DNA of 64,000 nucleotides from Peribacillus sp. Bi96 (GCF_918698115.1 NZ_CAKKLV010000020.1:1-64000); one strand, 5' to 3'. Shown: positions 33,518 to 41,690, counted from the stretch's first letter. A program made the numbers and translations. The notes: generated by a model not told the origin, from the letters alone.

Positions 33518-34888
33518 ATGAAAAAAACAGCACCTGTTGCTAAGAATGATATTATAGAGGTTTTATTCGAAGATTTAACACATGAAGGAGCTGGAGTGGC
33601 TAAAGTTGATGGCTACCCGATCTTTGTACAGAACGCCCTTCCTGGTGAAAAGGCAAAAATAAAAGTGATGAAGGCAAATAAAGGTTATGGCTTCGGACGG
33701 TTAATGGAAATTATAGAAAATAGTCCATACCGTGTTGAGGTCACCACTGAAGATTTCCATAAATACGGTGGTTGTCAGCTGCAGCATATGAGTTATGAAG
33801 GACAGTTGGAATTCAAGGAAAAGCAAGTACGTGAAGTGATGACGCGCATCGGAAAACTTGAGGATGTGAAGGTTCACCCGATCATAGGGATGGAGAATCC
33901 AACTCATTATCGCAATAAAGCTCAAGTACCTGTTGGCGAAAAGGATGGCAAGCTAATAGCGGGATTCTTTAAACCGCGGACACATGAAATCGTTGAAACG
34001 AAAGAAAGCATTATCCAAAACGAAGTGATCAGTGAAGCCGTTCAGGTTGTGAAAGAGATTTTCAGTAAACTTGGTATTCCTGCTTACAATGAGGAATCTC
34101 ATAAAGGTGTATTGCGCCACATCATGGCCCGTTATGGCAAGCAAACAGGCGAATTAATGATTGTTCTCGTTACAAGAACAAATAGTATCCCTTTCATCGA
34201 AACTATCGTGAAGGAAATCGCTGAACGTCTTCCACAAGTGAAATCCATCGTTCAAAATGTGAATTCCAAGAAAACGAATGTTATCTTAGGTGATAACATG
34301 ACAATCCTATGGGGCGACGAAGTGATCCATGATATGATCGGTGATGTGAAATTTGCCATTTCTGCAAAATCCTTTTATCAAATCAATCCAGACCAAACGA
34401 AGGTCCTTTATGATAAAGCCCTTGATTATGCAGGGCTTACGGGTGAAGAGACGGTAATAGATGCTTATTGCGGCATTGGTACCATTTCTTTATTCCTAGC
34501 TGGAAAAGCGAAAAAAGTCATCGGTGTCGAAGTGGTGTCAGAGGCGATCGAGGACGCACGCCGCAATGCTGAATTGAATGAAATCTCAAATGCAGAATTC
34601 ATCGTTGGCGATGCAGGTAACGTTATTGCCGAATGGTATCAAAAGGGCAACACGGCAGATGTCATCGTCGTCGACCCACCTCGTAAAGGTTGTGAGGAAT
34701 CCCTTCTGAACACAATCATCGAGATGAAACCGAACAAAGTCGTATATGTGTCATGCAACCCAGGCACTCTGGCGCGTGATCTTCATATCTTGGAAGAAGG
34801 CGGATATAAGGCCGTTGATATTCAACCTGTTGATATGTTCCCGATGACGACACATGTTGAAAATGTAGTGTTATTAGAGTTAAAATAA
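33518..34888 (+). CDS. rlmCD: 23S rRNA (uracil-5-)-methyltransferase RlmCD
   Basis: The 456-residue protein has an N-terminal TRAM domain ([20 protein letters not shown]), a central domain and a SAM methyltransferase with [29 protein letters not shown] and the catalytic Cys in [13 protein letters not shown]. It matches B. subtilis YefA/RlmCD, which makes m5U747 and m5U1939. I start at the ATG at 33518 where the family begins; its ribosome binding site (AGAGAAGA) is weak. A terminator follows. Confidence 0.93.
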   Translation: MKKTAPVAKNDIIEVLFEDLTHEGAGVAKVDGYPIFVQNALPGEKAKIKVMKANKGYGFGRLMEIIENSPYRVEVTTEDFHKYGGCQLQHMSYEGQLEFKEKQVREVMTRIGKLEDVKVHPIIGMENPTHYRNKAQVPVGEKDGKLIAGFFKPRTHEIVETKESIIQNEVISEAVQVVKEIFSKLGIPAYNEESHKGVLRHIMARYGKQTGELMIVLVTRTNSIPFIETIVKEIAERLPQVKSIVQNVNSKKTNVILGDNMTILWGDEVIHDMIGDVKFAISAKSFYQINPDQTKVLYDKALDYAGLTGEETVIDAYCGIGTISLFLAGKAKKVIGVEVVSEAIEDARRNAELNEISNAEFIVGDAGNVIAEWYQKGNTADVIVVDPPRKGCEESLLNTIIEMKPNKVVYVSCNPGTLARDLHILEEGGYKAVDIQPVDMFPMTTHVENVVLLELK

Positions 34889-34894
34889 TGTGAA

Positions 34895-34927
34895 AGAACT
34901 CAGGTCATTAGACCGGGTTCTTTTTTT
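34895..34927 (+). terminator. rlmCD terminator
   Basis: AGAACTCAGGTC pairs with GACCGGGTTCT (one bulge) around ATTA, followed by seven T. Confidence 0.88.
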
Positions 34928-35089
34928 GTTGAAAAGGAAATGAGCAAAATCTTTGTGTTCCCTTTTTTGGGTGGTTTAGCCGAAGAATAGTGGTAAGGGT
35001 CATTGCGAATTTTTTTTTTGCATGCATATTCTTGATGCTCCAACTTGGACATATATTATAGAAAATGGAATGGGAGGTAAGGTGATTTT

Positions 35090-35656
35090 ATTAATTTTCA
35101 AAAAGCGGTGGCTGTAATTGTTGGTAGTTTTTTGGTGGGTATTGGAATCAATGCTTTTTTAGTTCCTCATCATTTAATAGATGGCGGCGTTATTGGAATT
35201 GCACTCATCCTTCATTATTTCTTTGGTTTTCAAACGGGGCTATCCATGTTAATTCTTAGTGTTCCTATATTTTTATATGCCTGGTACTATGAACGTCCCT
35301 TTTTCTATAGCAGCATCCACGGGTTACTTTTGACATCCCTTTTTATGGATTGGCTAAGTCCATTGAAAAGGGTCTTCTCCATTTCGATACTGACTAGCTC
35401 CTTGATTGGTGGGGCGATCATAGGAATGGGCATAGGGCTCATGCTTCGATATGAGACAAGCAGCGGGGGAACGGATATGTTAGCCAAAATCATTTCCAAA
35501 TCTTCCACATTAGATATTGCTTTAGCCATTATTATTATAGATACACTTATCATTTCAGCCGCTGCCTTCACATTGGGTATGGAAATTTTCCTTTTTTCAT
35601 GTGTGACGATCTTCATCATTGGACTGATCACTTCGGTTATGAAAGTGAGGGATTGA
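35090..35656 (+). CDS. YitT-like membrane protein, short form
   Basis: The product has five or six membrane segments and the N-terminal half of the YitT family: GIGINAFLVPHHLIDGGVIGIALILHY, then LRYETSSGGTDMLAKII. The family's usual C-terminal DUF2179 domain is missing. The start is a problem. GGGAGGT (35072-35078) is the only good ribosome binding site, and the family N-terminus (NFQKAVAVIVGS) begins before the GTG at 35108, so I place the start at the in-frame ATT (35090). GTG 35108 is the conservative alternative. It converges on the DUF421 gene 12 bases away, with no terminator between. Confidence 0.7.
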   Translation: MNFQKAVAVIVGSFLVGIGINAFLVPHHLIDGGVIGIALILHYFFGFQTGLSMLILSVPIFLYAWYYERPFFYSSIHGLLLTSLFMDWLSPLKRVFSISILTSSLIGGAIIGMGIGLMLRYETSSGGTDMLAKIISKSSTLDIALAIIIIDTLIISAAAFTLGMEIFLFSCVTIFIIGLITSVMKVRD

Positions 35657-35667
35657 ATTCACGGTCA

Positions 35668-36528
35668 TCAGTTTTTCAAGATATGGGCTACATCATCTAT
35701 TGCCTTTTGCAGTTTTTCGCTATTTTTACTATACATTTCTTTAGCTTCCTTTGATTCAGTTCCAAGGGCAAACAACTCTAGGTCCGCTTGGCATTTTTTC
35801 AAGGTTGCTAGCATTAAAGGCTTTTCTTGAGGAGAAGGAACTTTAAGTTTATCATCAAAAAGGTCCACAGTTAATTCACCGTTTGAATTCGCTTGACCAA
35901 GAAAAACATTCTCGAGGGTTACGCCCAACTTATCCAATTCAGTATGAAGCCAATTTCGGTTCAGTCCAATCGTGGAAAGTGGTTCATCAAGTATGCTGCC
36001 GTCCATAATGATAGTTTGTGGTTCCTTGACTGCAGCAACTGCCAAGTTAATGTCCTTAGCTGTTAAGGGTTGATTTTGCTTTTTTAGCATTACGGAAAAA
36101 TCCCCGTTCGCTTCCAATAAGGCAAACTCGACTTCTGAGATATCGAAGACATCCTTTTTTCGGAGTAATGCCAACAATTCATCAATGGTATATTTCTCTT
36201 TTTTTAAATTGTCTTCCATGACTTTGCCATCTTTGATGAAAACCGATGCTTTTCCTTCCACAAGGTCACGGAACGTTTTACTTTTTAAAGATATAGAACC
36301 TGCAATGAAGGGTGCTAAGGCAAAGACGAGGATGGACAGTACTCCATGTATAACATTTCCTTCGACCTTCGTAGCTAATTCGGCCCCAACATTACCAATG
36401 GTTATCCCCGTTACATATTCAAAAAAGGAGAGCTGGGATAATTGTTTTTTACCTAACACTTTCGTGATTACAAAAAGAACGATTAAAAAGAATAGTGAAC
36501 GCAAAATAATTTCTAACCAACCCGGCAT
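35668..36528 (-). CDS. DUF421 membrane protein with C-terminal DUF1657 ('2Duf' type)
   Basis: The 286-residue protein has three N-terminal membrane helices (residues ~7-82), then the YetF-type DUF421 soluble domain (DLVEGKASVFIKDGKV and PQTIIMDGSILDEPL). Its last ~60 residues (from PLMLATLKKCQADLELFALG) repeat the pattern of the small DUF1657 proteins in this same operon. This two-domain combination is known as 2Duf in the spoVA-2mob operon, where it raises wet-heat resistance of spores. It is the last gene of the operon here. Confidence 0.88.
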   Translation of the reverse strand: MPGWLEIILRSLFFLIVLFVITKVLGKKQLSQLSFFEYVTGITIGNVGAELATKVEGNVIHGVLSILVFALAPFIAGSISLKSKTFRDLVEGKASVFIKDGKVMEDNLKKEKYTIDELLALLRKKDVFDISEVEFALLEANGDFSVMLKKQNQPLTAKDINLAVAAVKEPQTIIMDGSILDEPLSTIGLNRNWLHTELDKLGVTLENVFLGQANSNGELTVDLFDDKLKVPSPQEKPLMLATLKKCQADLELFALGTESKEAKEMYSKNSEKLQKAIDDVAHILKN

Positions 36529-36560
36529 TACTTCACACCTCCTGCATAGTCATTTTGTTA

Positions 36561-36767
36561 TTAGAAACCTTTATATTGTGGTTCTTCCCGTTCTAACTCA
36601 CCCACTCGCTTTTGTACTTCCTTCATCACTTCATTCACCTCCAGCATCGTTTCATGCAAGATGCGTTTCGATTCATCGTCTTGGGTCCGAAGTGCTAAGC
36701 TGGATAAACCTGCTTCAACTCCTTTAAGGCTAGAGACACATTGTTTCACTTCAGAAGCTATCGTCAT
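36561..36767 (-). CDS. DUF1657 protein (second copy)
   Basis: The 68-residue helical protein MTIASEVKQCVSSLKGVEAG...EEPQYKGF is a DUF1657 member. It is closely related in pattern to the first gene of the operon (both end in EEPQYK). AGGAGGAT lies upstream on the minus strand. It sits 12 bases after spoVAEb and 32 before the DUF421+DUF1657 gene. Probable spore inner-membrane-linked function, by operon context only. Confidence 0.9.
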   Translation of the reverse strand: MTIASEVKQCVSSLKGVEAGLSSLALRTQDDESKRILHETMLEVNEVMKEVQKRVGELEREEPQYKGF

Positions 36768-36779
36768 GCTGCATCCTCC

Positions 36780-37130
36780 TTATCCTTTAGGTTTAAAAAT
36801 AATGGCTCCTATCATTCCAAAAATGATCGCCGCTGAAATCCCGGCACTGGTCACTTCGAACATGCCTGAAATAACACCGATCAATCCATGCTTTTCCCCT
36901 TCTGCCAACGCTCCGTGTACAAGGGAATTTCCGAAACTCGTAATGGGTACCGTTGCTCCTGCACCTGCAAAATCAATGAATGGTTCATATAAACCAAAAC
37001 CATCCAACAGTGCTCCCGCAACAACAAAGGTACATAAAGTATGAGCAGGCGTGAGTTTGAATACGTCAAACATGATCTGCCCGATTACACAAATTGTGCC
37101 CCCGACAACAAAAGCCCAAAAGTAGATCAT
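36780..37130 (-). CDS. spoVAE: stage V sporulation protein SpoVAEb
   Basis: The 116-residue membrane protein has the SpoVAE pattern: [71 protein letters not shown]. With SpoVAC it forms part of the channel that moves dipicolinic acid (DPA) across the spore inner membrane. It overlaps spoVAD by four bases. Confidence 0.95.
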   Translation of the reverse strand: MIYFWAFVVGGTICVIGQIMFDVFKLTPAHTLCTFVVAGALLDGFGLYEPFIDFAGAGATVPITSFGNSLVHGALAEGEKHGLIGVISGMFEVTSAGISAAIIFGMIGAIIFKPKG

Positions 37131-38146
37131 GGTTGGGGCTCGCCGCCATATTCAATCGATACGGCATGGGCAATACATGGAATCGTTTCACTTTGTTGAA
37201 AGGATAGAGGAGATAACAAGGCACCGGTAGCTACGACAAGCATTCGTTTGATTTCTCCCTTTTTCATGCGGTTTAATAAATGACCGTAAACGACGGTTGC
37301 CGAACATCCGGCACCGCTTGCTCCTGATAGGACAGGTTGCCCATCCCGGTATATCATTAATCCGCAATCCCTATACTGCTCTTCCTTAACTGGAGTACCG
37401 TGCTTTTTTAATAATTCCAATGAAACTTCATGTCCGATCTTTCCTAAATCCCCAGTTACAATTAAATCATAATAGGAGGGGTCGAGGTTCCGTTCTCTTA
37501 AATGGGCTTCAATCGTATCAACAGCGGCCGGGGCCATGGCACCGCCCATATTGAAAGGGTCGGTCAATCCCATATCGATTACACGGCCTATTGTAGCTGA
37601 AGTGACCCTTGGGCCAGCCCCTGCATGGCTTAATAAGGCCACGCCGGCCCCCGTAACGGTCCATTGGGCAGTTGGAGGTTTTTGCCCGCCGTATTCAGTT
37701 GGGTAACGAAATTGCTTTTCAACGGCTGCGTTATGACTTGATGCACCTGTCAATAAGTAATCTGCCCCTTTGGTATTGACAAGGTATGCACCTAGAGCAA
37801 GTCCTTCCATGGAGGTAGAGCAAGCTCCAAATAAGCCAAGATAAGGAGTACCCAGCGTTCGGCAGGCAAAACTTGTAGGGGTTATTTGATTGATAAGGTC
37901 GCCCCCAAGGAAAAATTGAATCTGTTCTTTCTGAAGGCCAGCCTTTTCGATTGCTTTTGTACAAGCTTCTTCCAATAAAACTTTATGTGCTTTTTCATAG
38001 GTATCTTGATTTATCCATAAATCGGAATGAAGGAGATCGAAATCATCAGCGAGCAATCCGTTTGCTTCAAATGGTCCACCCACAGTTCCTGTGGAGATGA
38101 TGACAGGCTTTTGGTCAAACACCCATGTGCGATGCCCGGTAAGCAT
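37127..38146 (-). CDS. spoVAD: stage V sporulation protein SpoVAD
   Basis: The 339-residue protein has the thiolase-like fold of SpoVAD, the DPA-binding subunit on the spore inner membrane. Visible segments are [19 protein letters not shown], the [17 protein letters not shown] Cys region, [35 protein letters not shown], and [10 protein letters not shown]. The ATG at 38146 shares its A with the spoVAC stop (TAATG); an in-frame start at 38161 lies inside spoVAC. It is well conserved and appears intact. Confidence 0.95.
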   Translation of the reverse strand: MLTGHRTWVFDQKPVIISTGTVGGPFEANGLLADDFDLLHSDLWINQDTYEKAHKVLLEEACTKAIEKAGLQKEQIQFFLGGDLINQITPTSFACRTLGTPYLGLFGACSTSMEGLALGAYLVNTKGADYLLTGASSHNAAVEKQFRYPTEYGGQKPPTAQWTVTGAGVALLSHAGAGPRVTSATIGRVIDMGLTDPFNMGGAMAPAAVDTIEAHLRERNLDPSYYDLIVTGDLGKIGHEVSLELLKKHGTPVKEEQYRDCGLMIYRDGQPVLSGASGAGCSATVVYGHLLNRMKKGEIKRMLVVATGALLSPLSFQQSETIPCIAHAVSIEYGGEPQP

Positions 38147-38625
38147 TATAAACCACCCCATTGTATGAGTATTGTTTTTACCAGTGCTACGATAAATGCA
38201 GAAAATACGCCGAATAAAATAACGGAACCAGCCAATTTAAATATGTTGCCACCGACTCCTAAAACGAAACCTTCTGTTCGGTGTTCAATGGCTGCCGATA
38301 TAACCGCGTTCCCGAATCCTGTCAGCGGCACAGCAGAACCTGCCCCTCCAAATTGGGCAATTCGGTCATACACTCCAAATCCTGTGAGGAGCATGGCGAT
38401 GAATATTAAGGTACCAGCCGTTGGATTTCCAGCTGTCTGGTCCGTGAAGTCGAAGTAACGGATATAAAAATTTGAAATGCTTTGACCCAATAAGCAAATT
38501 ATGCCGCCTGTCATAAAAGCTTTTAAGCAATTTAGCAGTACAGGTCTTTTGGTTTCCAATTGGGTTTGAAGCTGCTGATATTCCTGTTGGACAGGTGTCA
38601 GCTTTTTCTTTTTATTATTTGACAT
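38146..38625 (-). CDS. spoVAC: stage V sporulation protein SpoVAC
   Basis: The 159-residue membrane protein has the SpoVAC pattern: a charged N-terminus (NNKKKKLTPVQQEYQQL), KAFMTGGIICLLGQSI, AGTLIFIAMLLTGFGVYDRIAQFGGAGSAVPLTGFGNAVISAAIEHRTEGFVLGVGGNIFKLAG. In B. subtilis SpoVAC acts as a mechanosensitive channel in the spore membrane. It starts the spoVAC-D-Eb core and overlaps spoVAD by one base. Confidence 0.95.
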   Translation of the reverse strand: MSNNKKKKLTPVQQEYQQLQTQLETKRPVLLNCLKAFMTGGIICLLGQSISNFYIRYFDFTDQTAGNPTAGTLIFIAMLLTGFGVYDRIAQFGGAGSAVPLTGFGNAVISAAIEHRTEGFVLGVGGNIFKLAGSVILFGVFSAFIVALVKTILIQWGGL

Positions 38626-38648
38626 CTTCTTATCACTTCTTCCATTTG

Positions 38649-39119
38649 TTACGTTTTTTCATTCAACAAGGCTTTGAGTCTTTTGAAATCTTTTTCTAAA
38701 GATTCAACCTTGGTATGATCCGTTTCCACTTTTTGCTCGAGTTGATCAAGTTCTATAAACATCTTTTGATCTGTCGAGACCAGTATTTTATAATAGGGAA
38801 ACGTATTTTCCAATTCGGTTTGCGCTTTCTTTTCAATCTTTTTTAAGCGAAGGCGATTGAAGTTATCCACCTTAAGGGCCACCAGCAATTCCTTATTGGA
38901 ATTCACAGCTTTTACATTCGTGACTCCGTCCGCATTCGATAGCGTATCTTTAGCTTGATTGGCCACTGATTGGTCAATGGGATTATTGGTATGTACCTTT
39001 CTTATTTTCAAGTCCTGATCCTTGTTGTCGATTTGACTTGAGTTTGGCGAACATCCAGTTATAAGCAAAACGATGATAAGAGAAAAAATGGGAATGTAAC
39101 ATTTTAACTTATAGGGCAA
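38649..39119 (-). CDS. YhcN/YlaJ-like sporulation lipoprotein
   Basis: The 156-residue protein has a lipoprotein signal (FSLIIVLLITGCSPNSS) and the YhcN/YlaJ pattern: repeated alpha-beta units with DQSVANQAKDTLSNADGVTNVKAV and LVALKVDNFNRLRLKKIEKKAQTELE, then a charged coil. I start at TTG 39119, with AAGGAGA eight bases upstream. It is the second gene of the operon and lies just after a strong hairpin. YhcN proteins are found in spore inner membranes. Confidence 0.85.
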   Translation of the reverse strand: MPYKLKCYIPIFSLIIVLLITGCSPNSSQIDNKDQDLKIRKVHTNNPIDQSVANQAKDTLSNADGVTNVKAVNSNKELLVALKVDNFNRLRLKKIEKKAQTELENTFPYYKILVSTDQKMFIELDQLEQKVETDHTKVESLEKDFKRLKALLNEKT

Positions 39120-39152
39120 GATAGCGTCTCCTTATAGATGAATTAAAGATAT

Positions 39153-39186
39153 AAAAAAGGTTGGTTGTCCTCAACCAACCTTTTTT
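39153..39186 (-). terminator. perfect terminator hairpin inside the spoVA-type operon
   Basis: AAAAAAGGTTGGTTG (39153-39167) pairs without mismatch to CAACCAACCTTTTTT (39172-39186) around TCCT. Read on the minus strand it is a textbook intrinsic terminator with six T, placed between the first gene (DUF1657) and the lipoprotein gene. It could make the first gene's product more abundant than the rest. Confidence 0.88.
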
Positions 39187-39196
39187 ATATGAATAA

Positions 39197-39400
39197 TCAT
39201 TGTTTATATTGAGGTTCCTCACTTTGTATCTCATTAATGCGAGGGGTGATGCTGTCTACAATCGTTTGTGTTTGTTGGGCAGCTTGTTGATAAAGTTGTT
39301 TGGCTTGCTCATTATCTGTGGAAAGTGCAAAGGTTTCAAAGCTTGCTTGAGCACTTTTGAGTCCCGCTAAAGTTGTTTTGACATCATTGATTACTGTCAT
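39197..39400 (-). CDS. DUF1657 protein, first gene of the spoVA-type operon
   Basis: The 67-residue helical protein MTVINDVKTTLAGLKSAQASF...EEPQYKQ is a DUF1657 member. A perfect AAGGAGGT lies seven bases before the ATG. A candidate sigma-G promoter lies 33 bases upstream. It is followed directly by a strong terminator, so it is likely the most expressed product of the operon. Function is unknown; the order of genes after it matches spoVA-2mob. Confidence 0.9.
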   Translation of the reverse strand: MTVINDVKTTLAGLKSAQASFETFALSTDNEQAKQLYQQAAQQTQTIVDSITPRINEIQSEEPQYKQ

Positions 39401-39432
39401 GAAGGGTACCTCCTTGTTTGTAACTGCCTTTT

Positions 39433-39461
39433 TAGAATAAGGAAAAAATGATTATATATAC
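39433..39461 (-). promoter_or_regulatory. candidate sigma-G promoter of the spoVA-type operon
   Basis: On the minus strand, GTATA (39461-39457) matches the sigma-G -35 pattern GHATR, and after 17 bases TATTCTA (39439-39433) matches CATWHTA at six of seven positions. The -10 ends 32 bases before the start codon at 39400. Forespore expression is expected for spoVA-type operons, which supports it. Confidence 0.6.
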
Positions 39462-39511
39462 CTTCCAAATTTTATCTGGATAATTGAAGTTGTAAATTTG
39501 ATCTATCTCTC

Positions 39512-39535
39512 CATTAATCAAACGTTTGATTAATG
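39512..39535. promoter_or_regulatory. 24-bp perfect palindrome, operator-like
   Basis: CATTAATCAAAC is followed directly by its exact complement reading GTTTGATTAATG. It lies in the divergent gap between the spoVA-type operon and the ammonium transporter operon. A nearly identical dyad occurs at 43977-44002. The form (TTAATCAA-N4-TTGATTAA) is like that of TetR/MarR-class operators. The binding protein is not identified. Confidence 0.6.
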
Positions 39536-39614
39536 AAGAAAAAACAGGTAGGAAGGCATTGGTGACTTCCATTAAATACGATTCATTCGTTACGTTTTTG
39601 TTTGTGTGTAAATA

Positions 39615-39643
39615 TTGACTGAATTCAGAATTATGCATATAAT
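39615..39643 (+). promoter_or_regulatory. sigma-A promoter of the amt operon
   Basis: TTGACT (39615-39620) and TATAAT (39638-39643) are separated by exactly 17 bases, 41 bases upstream of the first gene. No clear TnrA/GlnR box (TGTNAN7TNACA) was found next to it. Confidence 0.8.
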
Positions 39644-39683
39644 TATAGAAAATATAACGTGATTGCGTGAGGTGATATGACAT

Positions 39684-40097
39684 ATGATGATTGTGGATGA
39701 TTTGTATAATAGAGTTGTTTTTGAAATTTCATCTTTAGAATTGATAAAAGGATTGCTATTCCTTAAAAGCAAACAAGAGTCGGAAATTGAATCGATCAAA
39801 AACAAAATTCATAAGTACGAGCAGAAACGAAGTGCTGAGGAAGCATGGTATCAATCTCTATCACCGTTTAAACGTTTTTTTACAGGGCGTGCTCCAAGTC
39901 ATCACCAGGCCGTGGAGCAGTTGGTGAATGTTAAAGATAGATATAAAAAAATCGAGAAGATTAAACGTAAGGTCGCTTTATTAAATGAGGTGATCATTTT
40001 ACTTGAAGCAGAACCGGAAAAACGAAAAATGAATTTACCATCAGACATCATTAAAGAGATAATGGCCTGGCAGAGAGAGGATGGACTACCAAGATGA
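39684..40097 (+). CDS. unknown coiled-coil protein in front of amt
   Basis: This 137-residue protein is rich in Lys and Glu and is predicted helical, with probable coiled coils at about residues 20-50 and 80-112. It contains AEEAWYQSLSPFKRFFTGRAPSHHQAVEQL. No membrane segment or known motif is seen. GTGAGGTGAT precedes the ATG. It overlaps amt by four bases (ATGA), so it is co-translated with the transporter, which suggests a linked job such as control of transport; this is inference. It does not look like a PII (GlnK) protein. Confidence 0.7.
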   Translation: MMIVDDLYNRVVFEISSLELIKGLLFLKSKQESEIESIKNKIHKYEQKRSAEEAWYQSLSPFKRFFTGRAPSHHQAVEQLVNVKDRYKKIEKIKRKVALLNEVIILLEAEPEKRKMNLPSDIIKEIMAWQREDGLPR

Positions 40098-41371
40098 CAA
40101 TCGAAACGTTAAACGCTGGCTTGGATACAATTTGGGTTGTCCTGACAGCAGCCATGATCCTATTGATGGAGGGCGGGTTTGCCTTATTGGAGGCAGGGTT
40201 CGTTCGTACAAAGAATAATGTGAACATCATCATGAAGGTTTTTGCTGATATCACGATTGGGACGCTTTGTTATTTTGTCGTTGGTTTTGGCTTAATGTAT
40301 GGAACGGATATATTTGGCACTATCGGAGCAAGCGGCTTTCTGCTGAAAGGTAACCTGTCGCACATCGACCTTACGATTTCCATAGATGCATTTTGGTTAT
40401 TTCAAGGGGCATTCGTCATTGCTGTCATTTCCATTGTTTCCGGAGCCGTTGCGGAACGGATTAATTTTCGTGCCTATCTTATTTTTGTCGTAATGATGAC
40501 GGCATTCATCTATCCGATTGCCGGTCACTGGGTATGGGGGGGAGGCTGGTTAAGTGAGCTGGGCATGCAGGACTTCGCAGGCTCTGCGGTCATTCATGCG
40601 CTAGGCGGATTTTCGGCACTCGCAGCTGCCATTGTCATTGGGCCGAGAGCAGGTAAATTCACTTCACGAGGCACTAGTTCCATTTCGTTACCAAGTAATC
40701 TCCCGTTGGCATCTGTTGGGGCATTCCTCCTATGGTTTGGCTGGTTTGGGTTTAATGCAGGAAGCACTTTGCAGGCTACAGACGGACGGATTGGCCATAT
40801 TGCCATTGTCACGATGCTCTCAGCGGCATCAGGGGGAGCTGCGACAATGCTTTATACACTGTTTAGGTATGGACGCTCGGATGCCCCTTCCGTCATCAAT
40901 GGCTCACTTGCAGGCCTTGTCGGGATTACGGCAGGTTGTGCATTCGTCAGTGATCTGGTGGCAATCCTGATTGGAGCAGTATCTGGAATGCTCATGTTGG
41001 CTGCGACAAATTGGTTGGAATCAAGGAAGATCGATGATCCGGTGGGTGCCTTTCCTGTTCATGCGGTATCCGGCATGTGGGGTACGATAGCGGTAGGGCT
41101 TTTCTCCTCGGAAGACGGTTTGTTTACAGGCGGGGGATGGCATTTGCTTGGGGTTCAATTGTTAGGATTAATAGTGCTGTGCATTTGGGGCTTTTCATTG
41201 ACATGGATCGTGTTTAAAGTTATGAACATTTGGGTGCCTATAAGATCGACTGATGAAGAAGAAGAACTTGGATTGGACATCAGTTATCACGGCATCATGG
41301 CCACACATACATCGCCGGAGTTCATTAAAGTAGAAGACTATTATAAGCAGGATGAAGAATTGAAAAGATAA
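40094..41371 (+). CDS. amt: ammonium transporter (Amt family)
   Basis: The 425-residue protein has about 11 membrane helices and Amt signatures: LLMEGGFALLEAGFVRTKNNVNIIMK, the first pore His in FAGSAVIHALGGFSAL, WFGWFGFNAGST, and the second pore His in DPVGAFPVHAVSGMWGTIAVGLF. The C-terminal tail (SYHGIMATHTSPEF) is the cytosolic control region. It imports ammonium or ammonia. In Bacillus, amt is usually paired with glnK; here the partners are the unknown 39684 gene and a small downstream gene. Confidence 0.95.
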   Translation: MTIETLNAGLDTIWVVLTAAMILLMEGGFALLEAGFVRTKNNVNIIMKVFADITIGTLCYFVVGFGLMYGTDIFGTIGASGFLLKGNLSHIDLTISIDAFWLFQGAFVIAVISIVSGAVAERINFRAYLIFVVMMTAFIYPIAGHWVWGGGWLSELGMQDFAGSAVIHALGGFSALAAAIVIGPRAGKFTSRGTSSISLPSNLPLASVGAFLLWFGWFGFNAGSTLQATDGRIGHIAIVTMLSAASGGAATMLYTLFRYGRSDAPSVINGSLAGLVGITAGCAFVSDLVAILIGAVSGMLMLAATNWLESRKIDDPVGAFPVHAVSGMWGTIAVGLFSSEDGLFTGGGWHLLGVQLLGLIVLCIWGFSLTWIVFKVMNIWVPIRSTDEEEELGLDISYHGIMATHTSPEFIKVEDYYKQDEELKR

Positions 41372-41420
41372 GGACATATATATATACTAATGGCAAAGTT
41401 AAGTAAGAGGTGGAGTATAA

Positions 41421-41648
41421 ATGGGTACATGCAATCTTAATCATTCACAGCAAGATGTCAGGCTGAAGTTTGAGAGTCAAAAGGCATTTTTACCAACGGA
41501 ATTGGGTCAATCAATTAATCTTTTTTTAGAAAATGAGCATTCACAGGAAATGTTGAATGAACTTTTTCATCTGTTAAAGAAGTATGACTTGTCCTCCAAG
41601 GAAGAACAAGAATCTAGAAATGAAAAGTTGAATCAAATAATGTTGTGA
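41421..41648 (+). CDS. small protein after amt, unknown
   Basis: The 75-residue helical, acidic protein MGTCNLNHSQQDVRLKFESQ...NQIML has no motif I recognise. AGAGGTGGAG lies upstream of the ATG, and it is 49 bases after amt with a terminator behind it, so it is probably the third gene of the operon. No membrane segment. Confidence 0.6.
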   Translation: MGTCNLNHSQQDVRLKFESQKAFLPTELGQSINLFLENEHSQEMLNELFHLLKKYDLSSKEEQESRNEKLNQIML

Positions 41649-41656
41649 ATTTGAAA

Positions 41657-41690
41657 GAATGGGAGCGCAAGTATGGCTCCCGTTCTTTTT
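41657..41690 (+). terminator. terminator of the amt operon
   Basis: GAATGGGAGC pairs with GCTCCCGTTC (one G-U), followed by TTTTTTG. Confidence 0.9.

Larger units (their letters stand above)
39432..39683 (-). pseudogene. possible remnant of a TetR-type C-terminal domain
   Basis: An 83-codon minus-strand frame includes ESYLMEVTNAFLPVFSSLIK and, further on, GEIDQIYNFNYPDKIW. This resembles the ligand-domain end of some TetR regulators (…IIkqGieeGiFhveYP…). No ribosome binding site and no helix-turn-helix part are present. The frame overlaps both promoters of the divergent genes, so if it was once a gene it is now a fragment. It may also be chance. Confidence 0.22.

Noticed and set aside
36185-36727. 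180-codon plus-strand frame antisense to the DUF421 gene
   Set aside because: Shadow of the spoVA-type operon; no ribosome binding site or family pattern.
35668-39461. Transposon carrying the spoVA-type operon
   Set aside because: No transposase, resolvase or flanking inverted repeats are seen within the window on either side, so mobility cannot be claimed from this sequence.
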